Assembly (NCBI GenBank): GCA_017507205.1 | Contig: JAFWBH010000055.1 | Coordinates: 1-5,217 of the forward strand | Source: Clostridia bacterium | GTDB lineage: Bacteria > Bacillota > Clostridia > Christensenellales > CAG-917 | DNA: 5,217 nucleotides | Reading direction: 5' to 3' | Shown: one piece after another, positions 1-5,217 of the stretch | Numbering within the stretch: the first letter of the stretch is position 1 | How the letters are laid out: each line of letters begins with the position of its first letter | The notes under the pieces: model-generated | What the model saw: only the letters and a program-made list of their open reading frames with translations | Database searches by the model: none | Told to the model about the DNA's origin: nothing | Translations under genes and position numbers: made by a program

Positions 1-1233
1 ACAGTTTACGACTATCACGGATACGCAAAGACAATCAAGCTTGGTCTTGATATGTCAGGTGGCGTTTCCGCCGTGTTCAACGTTGTCGAGGAAGATTCAG
101 AAGATCTCGATGCACGTATCGAAGGCACGGTTGCATCATTACAAGAATTGCTTGTATCAAAGGGCTATACAGAAGCCACAGTCACAACAGGCACCAACTC
201 AAATGGTCTCAAAACCATCCGTGTTGAGGTTCCTGATGTTGATGATCCCGAGACAGTCCTTTCACTTATCGGACGTCCTGCAACACTTGAATTCAAGCTT
301 GAAGAAAGTGACACAGCAGAAGCAATCATCGTTGGCAGCAAGCACCTTGAAACAGCATTTGTCACAACAGACAACACTGGCAATTATGCAGTTGGCCTCA
401 AGTTCAACTCAGAAGGCACAAAGGCATTTGCAGATATGACTGGAAGCAACGTGGGCAAGAGCACCTACATTTACATCAATGGTGAGCATTACACCACAGT
501 CAACATCAACAGTGCAATCAATGACGGCAATGCAATCATCACAAGCCAAGGTGGCTATAGCTACGAAGAAGCAAAGGACTTTGCAACCCGTCTCCAATCA
601 GGCACATTTGGCGTCAAGCTCCAACAATCAGAAGTCAGAAGCATTTCACCTACAATGGGTGAAAACGCATTGAAGAATGCCCTCATCGCAGGCGCAATCA
701 GCATTGCATGCATCTTTGTCTTTATGTGCATTGTTTATCGCTTCCAAGGCCTCGCAGCAAGCATCGCACTTTGCGCATACATCGTGCTTTTGCTCTGGTT
801 CTGCGCAGTGCTTCCTTGGGTCCAACTTACACTCCCCGGCATCGCAGGCTTGCTTCTTTCAATCGGTATGGCTGTTGACGGCAACGTCATCATCATTGAA
901 AGAATCCGTGAAGAATATCGCGACACCAACAAGCCCATCAAGTCAGCAGTGCAAAGTGGCTTCAAGCGTTCAATCGCAGCAATCATTGACGGCAACGTGA
1001 CAACCCTCATCGGCGCAATCGTTCTTTGGATCGTTGGCTCAGCAACAATTCAGGGCTTTGCAGTGACATTGTTCATTGGTATCATCCTTTCAATGTTCAC
1101 ATCACTTGTCATCACAAGACTTATTCTTAGTGCATTCTTGTCTTTGACAGCAAAGCTTGACAGAAAGCACCCCGGCATCAACGCAAAGCTCTATGGCCTT
1201 AAGCGTAGTGAAAAAGTAGAGGAGGGCAAATAA
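1..1233 (+). CDS. secD: Protein translocase subunit SecD, 5'-truncated by window edge
   Basis: SecD is a membrane subunit of the Sec accessory complex; with SecF it uses the proton-motive force to help translocated proteins leave the SecYEG channel on the outer face. The frame is open from base 1, so the gene starts upstream. The ATG at 52 lies inside the family motif LGLDMSGG (visible residues 14-21) and is not the start. The first membrane helix is missing. About residues 85-215 form the extracellular P1-type domain (PATLEFKL near 93-100). Five hydrophobic segments follow at about 225-245, 249-269, 275-299, 323-347 and 351-382. The fourth-helix motif GMAVDGN (Asp at about 293) is the conserved proton-relay region, and RIREE and GFAVTLFIGI are also typical. 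Oddities are DGN where DAN is usual, twice, and GSATIQGF where GxGPIKGF is common. The visible 410 residues cover most of a clostridial SecD. It sits one base before secF. Confidence 0.96.
   Translation, partial: TVYDYHGYAKTIKLGLDMSGGVSAVFNVVEEDSEDLDARIEGTVASLQELLVSKGYTEATVTTGTNSNGLKTIRVEVPDVDDPETVLSLIGRPATLEFKLEESDTAEAIIVGSKHLETAFVTTDNTGNYAVGLKFNSEGTKAFADMTGSNVGKSTYIYINGEHYTTVNINSAINDGNAIITSQGGYSYEEAKDFATRLQSGTFGVKLQQSEVRSISPTMGENALKNALIAGAISIACIFVFMCIVYRFQGLAASIALCAYIVLLLWFCAVLPWVQLTLPGIAGLLLSIGMAVDGNVIIIERIREEYRDTNKPIKSAVQSGFKRSIAAIIDGNVTTLIGAIVLWIVGSATIQGFAVTLFIGIILSMFTSLVITRLILSAFLSLTAKLDRKHPGINAKLYGLKRSEKVEEGK
1220..1225 (+). promoter_or_regulatory. Ribosome binding site of secF
   Basis: A perfect AGGAGG lies inside the last codons of secD, 9 bases before the ATG at 1235. 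It supports this start and suggests that secF recruits ribosomes itself as well as by coupling to secD, whose stop codon is only one base away. Confidence 0.85.
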
Positions 1234-1234
1234 T

Positions 1235-2416
1235 ATGAAAAACAACAAATTTTTGTCTTCTATTAAAACAATGCCCATCGCAAAGAATTGGAGATATTGG
1301 ATTATCGCACCTGTTGTGATCATCATCACAGCACTCATTCTTGTCATCGCATTGGGCGCAACAACAGGCAGTTATACAGATGCAGTTGGCATTGGCATTG
1401 ACTTTGAAGGTGGCACACTTGTCACAGTCACAATCGGTCAAGATGCAATTGACAACTATGACCATCACGTTGCACAAATCAAGGCAACAATTGAAAAGCA
1501 TGGTGTCAAGGTCGGCACACCTCAATTGCAAAAGGCTGACAACGTAAATGAAACTGCAATCAGCTTCAGATACAAAAACATCTCAACAGATGATGCAGAA
1601 ATTGCAGAACTCAATGAAGCAATCCGTGACGAGCTCAACAACACACTCTACGCAGAGATCAAGGACAATGTCACATATGAGTCAATCGGCGCAACAGCAG
1701 CACAAGATTTGCTTTCAAAATCAGCAATCGCACTTGCAGTTTCACTTGCACTGATCCTCATCTACATCATTGTCAGATTTACCCCTGCAAGTGGTCTTTC
1801 AGCAGTCATCGCACTCGTCCATGACGTAGTCATCATGTTTGCATTGACAATCATCTGCAGAATCCAAATCAACCAATCATTTGTTGCAGCAGTCATCACA
1901 ATCGTTGCTTACTCAATCAACAACACAATCATCATCTTTGACCGTTGCCGTGAAAACATCAAGCCCCTCAAGGGACAAAAGGACATTCCTTATGCAGAAA
2001 TCGGTGATCAATCAGTCCGTGAGAATATGCGCAGAAGCTTGTTCACAACACTGACCACATTTGTCACAGTTGCATTCCTTGCAATCTTTGGCAGTAGCAC
2101 CATCCGTGAATTCTGTATTCCCATCATCCTTGGTCTTGTTGCTGGCTTCTATTCATCAGTCCTTCTTGCAACACCTATCTGGGCTGGTCTTAGCAAGGAA
2201 TTTGACAAAATTTCAGCAAAGCGCCAAAACAGCTCAAAGGTCAACTACGCAAAGGACGAAGAGGACGATGAAGAGCAAACCGTCTACAGAGGCGAAGCAA
2301 TTCGTGAATACTATGGCGAAGAGCAGGTTCCTGCTGTTCAACCCAAGGCAGAAAAGGCAAAGGCAAAGCCCATCCACAAGTATTCAAAGAAGAACACAAC
2401 CTTCAAGAAAAAGTAA
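1235..2416 (+). CDS. secF: Protein translocase subunit SecF with long charged C-terminal tail
   Basis: SecF pairs with SecD in the proton-driven SecDF complex at the cytoplasmic membrane. At 393 residues it is longer than the roughly 300 usual for stand-alone SecF. Helix 1 is at about 21-41, followed by the family motif GIDFEGG (54-60) and an extracellular domain to about 155. Helices 2-6 lie at about 160-181, 186-208, 213-236, 269-286 and 292-317. The motif SINNT followed by FDR (227-237) matches the SINDT...FDR signature, but with Asn at 230 where Asp is usual. Arg267, in the R-S-L-F-T-T-L-T-T stretch, fits the conserved intramembrane Arg of the family. After the last helix come about 75 hydrophilic residues: an acidic run DEEDDEE (341-347), then a Lys/Ala/Pro-rich basic end finishing in KKK. 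The ATG is fixed by AGGAGG and by its place one base after the secD stop. Nearly all Ala codons are GCA. Confidence 0.96.
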   Translation: MKNNKFLSSIKTMPIAKNWRYWIIAPVVIIITALILVIALGATTGSYTDAVGIGIDFEGGTLVTVTIGQDAIDNYDHHVAQIKATIEKHGVKVGTPQLQKADNVNETAISFRYKNISTDDAEIAELNEAIRDELNNTLYAEIKDNVTYESIGATAAQDLLSKSAIALAVSLALILIYIIVRFTPASGLSAVIALVHDVVIMFALTIICRIQINQSFVAAVITIVAYSINNTIIIFDRCRENIKPLKGQKDIPYAEIGDQSVRENMRRSLFTTLTTFVTVAFLAIFGSSTIREFCIPIILGLVAGFYSSVLLATPIWAGLSKEFDKISAKRQNSSKVNYAKDEEDDEEQTVYRGEAIREYYGEEQVPAVQPKAEKAKAKPIHKYSKKNTTFKKK

Positions 2417-2429
2417 TACAAGCATTTTC

Positions 2430-2470
2430 AGCTACCCCCAAATCACTTTGGGGGTAGTTCTATAATTTTA
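2430..2470 (+). terminator. Probable Rho-independent terminator after secF
   Basis: A perfect 11-bp inverted repeat, CTACCCCCAAA (2432-2442) and TTTGGGGGTAG (2447-2457), closes on a 4-base loop TCAC. A G-T wobble (2431/2458) and an A-T pair (2430/2459) can lengthen it. It is followed by TTCTATAATTTTA, which is T-rich but broken (8 T in 13). The hairpin begins 14 bases after the secF stop. The tract after the minus-strand side of the stem is not T-rich, so it should act only on rightward transcription. The interrupted T-tract suggests partial read-through into recJ is possible. Confidence 0.8.
2461..2466 (+). promoter_or_regulatory. Possible -10 element of a recJ promoter
   Basis: An exact TATAAT lies 34 bases before the recJ ATG, in a position that would give a leader of about 25-30 bases. 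No -35 box is seen: the hexamers 16-18 bases upstream fall in the C-rich arm of the terminator and match TTGACA at no more than two positions. There is no TG extension either. The hexamer also belongs to the terminator's T-rich tail, so it may be chance. Confidence 0.3.
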
Positions 2471-2481
2471 CAGAAAACAAC

Positions 2482-2492
2482 AAGGGGAAGGA
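2482..2492 (+). promoter_or_regulatory. Ribosome binding site of recJ
   Basis: The purine run AAGGGGAAGGA ends 7 bases before the ATG at 2500. It contains two overlapping Shine-Dalgarno-like cores (AAGGGG and GAAGGA), the second at ideal spacing, and so supports the chosen recJ start. Confidence 0.75.
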
Positions 2493-2499
2493 CAATATT

Positions 2500-4776
2500 A
2501 TGCCCATAGAAAGACTGCCACTTGACGAAAATCAAAAACAGATAGCACGAGATTTAGGCTTATCCGATGATTTCATGCGCATTTTGGCAATGCGTGGTCT
2601 TTCAAGTGAGCAAGAAATCATATCCTTCCTTCGCCCCTCATTTGACAAGATGTCATCACCCTTTGACATTGATGGAATGAAGGAGGCTTCAGACAGAATA
2701 AACCTGGCAATTCAAAGAAAAGAGAAGGTGCTCATCTTTGGTGACTACGATTGTGACGGCATTGGAGCAATATCCATTTTGATGCTGTATCTTCGTGATA
2801 AGCTTGACATCAAGTATTTCATACCAAATCGTGTCACAGACGGCTATGGTATGAACGTGGATACTCTTAAGAGTATCATCTCTCGTCGCAGACCAAATTT
2901 GGTCATCACCGTTGACTGTGGGATCACAGCCTACGAAGAGGTTGAATATCTCAAAAGCGAAGGTATTGACGTTATCGTCACCGACCACCACGAGCCTCAA
3001 GAGGTGTTGCCAGACTGCATAATTGTTGACCCCAAGGTCAAGCGCACAGGCTTCTACGATTTCTGTGGCGCAGGCGTAGCACTCAAAGTAGTTGAGGCAC
3101 TTGCAGGCAGAGAAGAAATCAAGAAGTATTTAGACGTCGCTGCAATATCAACCATTGCAGACGTAGTTCCCTTGAAGGATGACAACAGAATCATCGCTTA
3201 TTACGGATTAAAGCAGATTGCCACATCACCCAGAAAGGGCATCAAAACACTCCTTGGCACAGAGAAGGTGACATCACACGATGTTATGTTCAAGCTTGCA
3301 CCACGCATTAACGCAGCAGGCAGGCTTGGATCTGCAATGAAGACAGTTGACTTGTTCCTTGAGGACGACATCTTCCTGCTCAGAAACCTCTGTGATGAGC
3401 TTGAAAGCGACAACGCAAGGCGTCAAGCCATTTGTGAAACAGTGGTCACAGAAGCCAAGGCAATGATACACGGCACAGACTTCAACAAGACCGGCATCAT
3501 CGTGTTGGCTGGCGAGGATTGGGAAGCAGGTGTTTTGGGCATCGCTGCCGCAAGAATCGTTGAGGAATTCAAGTTCCCAGCCATTCTGTTCACAAAGAGT
3601 GGCGACTCCTACAAAGGCTCTGCCCGATCAATCAAGGAAGTCAATCTCTTTGAGGAGCTCAGCAAATTCTCACACCTTTTCACTGCATTTGGTGGACACT
3701 CACAAGCAGCAGGTGTCACTTTGCCCATATCAAATTTTGATGAGTTCAAAGAGAATATAAATAAGGAAATAATGTCAAAGGTGGACAGAGGCACATTCCT
3801 TCCCACATTTGATTACGATATGGAGCTTGATGCTTCAACCAATCTATTGCCATTTGCCAAGGAGCTTACATTGTTGGAGCCAACAGGCTATGGCAATCCC
3901 GAGCCAAGCTTCCTCATAAGAGGCGATTTCAGGTTTGACAGAATAGGTGTGTCAAAGCACGTGAAATGCTCTCTCAAGGGAGTGGATCTTGTCGGCTTCG
4001 GCAAGTATGAGTATTCTCTTGGCTCTACAAGAGGTGAAAGAGAATTGAACGTATCACTTGGTGTCAACGTCTATCAAAACAGACAATACGCCCAAGGCAT
4101 CATACGCACCTTCAAGGCAAACGGAGTCAGCATGTCAGAGGAAGACAGCACACTCATCAATCTTCATCAGCTTAACTATACAGGTGAAGCAACCCTTGAT
4201 GAGATTGCAGTTGAAGACATTGAAAAGCATCTTGAAAAGCCCTTTGGAACATTGATTGTATGCTTCAGTGAAGAGGAGTATAACGCCCTCATTTCAAAGA
4301 GTGAAAGAATGGCATCACTTCCTATGCTGGTTGCAAATGCAAGGATGCTCAGCCCCGTAAATTCAGTGATAGTTTGCCCAGCAGTCGGCTTTGATTATTC
4401 TTACTATGAAAGAGTAATCTTTGCAGGAAAACCACTTTCATCGGGCTATATCGCACACATAAAGTCCCTTTTGAGTGAGGTTTACACCATTGGTGATTGC
4501 ACTCCTCAAAGGATAGAAATTGACCAAAACGCGTTCAGAATTGCATTTATGGAGTTGAGGCGTATGGCACAAATGAAGGAACGTCTTGTTGATTATAAGC
4601 GCCTTCTTCAAGCTCTTACACCCAAGACAAAAATCAATTTTGTTCAGCTTAGAATAATTCTTGATGTATTCAAGGATTTAGGCATTGTAGCAATAGGTGA
4701 CAAGGGTGTCATCACCGTGTCCAATCAAAAAACCGATCTTGAAAAATCAGCGATTTATCGCAATGTGAGAAAGTGA
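2500..4776 (+). CDS. recJ: Single-stranded-DNA-specific exonuclease RecJ
   Basis: RecJ degrades single-stranded DNA 5' to 3' in recombinational and mismatch repair, in the cytoplasm. The 758 residues are close to the long Firmicutes form and exceed the shorter proteobacterial one. The DHH phosphoesterase domain carries DYDCDG (82-87), VDCG (138-141), DHH (162-164) and DVVPL (221-225), which supply the metal-binding Asp and His residues. PRINAAGRLG (268-277) is a family hallmark linking to the DHHA1 domain, which contains EDWEAGVLGIAA (339-350), KGSARS (372-377) and FGGHSQAAG (397-405). An OB-fold region near 435-545 starts with EPTGYGNPEP (460-469). Residues from about 560 to the end match the position of the poorly conserved RecJ C-terminal domain seen in Firmicutes; I recognise no catalytic motif there. 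All catalytic motifs look intact. The start is supported by the purine-rich site before it. The stop overlaps the start of rsh. Confidence 0.97.
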   Translation: MPIERLPLDENQKQIARDLGLSDDFMRILAMRGLSSEQEIISFLRPSFDKMSSPFDIDGMKEASDRINLAIQRKEKVLIFGDYDCDGIGAISILMLYLRDKLDIKYFIPNRVTDGYGMNVDTLKSIISRRRPNLVITVDCGITAYEEVEYLKSEGIDVIVTDHHEPQEVLPDCIIVDPKVKRTGFYDFCGAGVALKVVEALAGREEIKKYLDVAAISTIADVVPLKDDNRIIAYYGLKQIATSPRKGIKTLLGTEKVTSHDVMFKLAPRINAAGRLGSAMKTVDLFLEDDIFLLRNLCDELESDNARRQAICETVVTEAKAMIHGTDFNKTGIIVLAGEDWEAGVLGIAAARIVEEFKFPAILFTKSGDSYKGSARSIKEVNLFEELSKFSHLFTAFGGHSQAAGVTLPISNFDEFKENINKEIMSKVDRGTFLPTFDYDMELDASTNLLPFAKELTLLEPTGYGNPEPSFLIRGDFRFDRIGVSKHVKCSLKGVDLVGFGKYEYSLGSTRGERELNVSLGVNVYQNRQYAQGIIRTFKANGVSMSEEDSTLINLHQLNYTGEATLDEIAVEDIEKHLEKPFGTLIVCFSEEEYNALISKSERMASLPMLVANARMLSPVNSVIVCPAVGFDYSYYERVIFAGKPLSSGYIAHIKSLLSEVYTIGDCTPQRIEIDQNAFRIAFMELRRMAQMKERLVDYKRLLQALTPKTKINFVQLRIILDVFKDLGIVAIGDKGVITVSNQKTDLEKSAIYRNVRK

Positions 4777-4778
4777 TG
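4773..4778 (+). other. Overlapping stop/start junction recJ-rsh
   Basis: The bases GTGATG hold the recJ stop TGA (4774-4776), the rsh ATG (4776-4778) and an in-frame GTG (4773-4775). Such overlaps usually mean that a ribosome ending one gene restarts on the next. The upstream GAGAAAG (4767-4773) is a poor Shine-Dalgarno match compared with those of secF and recJ, which fits this reading. Confidence 0.75.
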
Positions 4779-5217
4779 GAAGACTTGTTAGTAAAGCTTA
4801 GAAGGGCATATCCTGATCATTATAGCGAAATCAAGAAGGCATATGATTTTGCTGCTGAAGCACACAAGGGTCAAAAGCGTAGCTCTGGTGAGGACTATAT
4901 AATTCACCCCTGCGCTGTTGTTGAAATCCTTGCAGATTTTGGCTTTGATAGTTCAACGGTCATTGCTGCATTTTTGCATGATGTTTTGGAAGATACCAGT
5001 GTCACAGCCGATGAGCTGAAGGCACTTTTTGGCGAAGAAATTCTTGGTCTTGTTGAAGGTGTCACCAAGCTTGACAAGCTTAAATTCAACAGCCGTGAGG
5101 ATGCACAAGCAGAAAACTTCAGGAAGCTCTTTATGGCGCTTGCAAGAGATCTTCGAGTCATCATCATCAAGCTGGCAGACAGATTGCACAATATGAGATC
5201 TCTTGAATATTTGCCAC
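4776..5217 (+). CDS. rsh: RelA/SpoT-family (p)ppGpp synthetase/hydrolase, N-terminal part, 3'-truncated
   Basis: This family makes and degrades the stringent-response alarmone (p)ppGpp in the cytoplasm. Only the first 147 codons are visible; the frame runs off the window without a stop. They form the HD hydrolase domain: AYDFAAEAHKGQKRSSGE (22-39), YIIHP (41-45), FLHDVLEDT (66-74), GVTKL (95-99), AQAENFRKL (110-118) and KLADRLHNMR (132-141). The metal ligands expected from the Streptococcus Rel enzyme are all present (His44, His68, Asp69, Asp135, each at the known position minus 9), as is the catalytic Glu72-Asp73 pair. Hydrolase activity is therefore expected, which points to a bifunctional Rel/SpoT-type enzyme rather than a hydrolase-dead RelA. 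The synthetase and regulatory domains lie outside the window. The ATG at 4776 shares its A with the recJ TGA. An in-frame GTG at 4773 is an alternative start. Only a weak GAGAAAG precedes it, so translation is probably coupled to recJ. Confidence 0.95.
   Translation, partial: MEDLLVKLRRAYPDHYSEIKKAYDFAAEAHKGQKRSSGEDYIIHPCAVVEILADFGFDSSTVIAAFLHDVLEDTSVTADELKALFGEEILGLVEGVTKLDKLKFNSREDAQAENFRKLFMALARDLRVIIIKLADRLHNMRSLEYLP

Noticed and set aside
52..54. ATG as start of secD
   Set aside because: It codes the Met inside the conserved LGLDMSGG motif, and the frame is open and SecD-like back to base 1, so the true start lies upstream.
41..439. Long Gln/Ser-rich open frame shifted against secD (similar ones at 677-1000, 1548-1754 and 2061-2465)
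   Set aside because: These are by-products of the GCA/TCA/ACA-rich codons of secD and secF. They have no family resemblance, and they overlap strongly supported genes.
1199..1531. Cys-rich minus-strand open frame across the secD-secF junction
   Set aside because: It is antisense to secF. The Cys and Asp content follows from the reverse complement of GCA and ATC codons, and no conserved pattern of a metal-binding protein is visible.
2430..2460. Intergenic hairpin as a riboswitch or small RNA
   Set aside because: The whole gap is only 83 bases. It holds a single perfect hairpin with a T-rich tail, with no room for an aptamer, so a terminator is the simpler reading.
4773..4775. GTG as the preferred rsh start
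   Set aside because: It is in frame and possible, but the adjacent ATG gives the same protein less one residue and is the more usual codon, so the ATG was chosen.
4904..5191. Minus-strand open frames opposite rsh
   Set aside because: They lie opposite the highly conserved HD domain of rsh, have low-complexity Ser/Leu composition and show no recognisable domain.

Overview
The window is a piece of a chromosomal housekeeping operon, read entirely on the + strand. It most likely comes from a Bacillota (Firmicutes), probably a clostridial lineage. The evidence is the gene order (secD, secF, recJ, RelA/SpoT-family gene), the long C-terminally extended RecJ of the Firmicutes type, and strong AGGAGG-like ribosome binding sites. 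secD and secF are separate genes, unlike the fused secDF of Bacillus. A species cannot be named from this sequence.

Layout: 1-1233 holds secD, cut at its 5' end by the window edge. 1235-2416 holds secF, which starts one base after the secD stop. 2417-2499 is the only intergenic gap; it carries a strong hairpin that looks like a Rho-independent terminator, an exact TATAAT right after it, and a ribosome binding site. 2500-4776 holds recJ. 4776-5217 is the start of a RelA/SpoT homologue (rsh), which overlaps the recJ stop codon and is cut by the window's 3' edge. There is no gene-free stretch above 300 bases, and I saw no RNA gene, mobile element, CRISPR array or long repeat.

Function: SecD and SecF form the membrane subcomplex that uses the proton gradient to help pull proteins out of the SecYEG channel. 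RecJ is a 5'-to-3' single-strand DNA exonuclease for recombination and repair. The Rsh protein makes and/or degrades (p)ppGpp; its visible hydrolase half has all the expected metal and catalytic residues. The hairpin suggests that secD-secF and recJ-rsh are at least partly separate transcription units. The overlapping TGATG junction suggests coupled translation of recJ and rsh.

I did not find a new biological system. The points worth a second look are modest: an Asp-to-Asn change in a conserved SecF membrane motif, Gly in both SecD DAN motifs, a long charge-segregated SecF tail, a possible terminator/promoter overlap, the lack of apt between recJ and rsh, and very skewed codon use in the sec genes.
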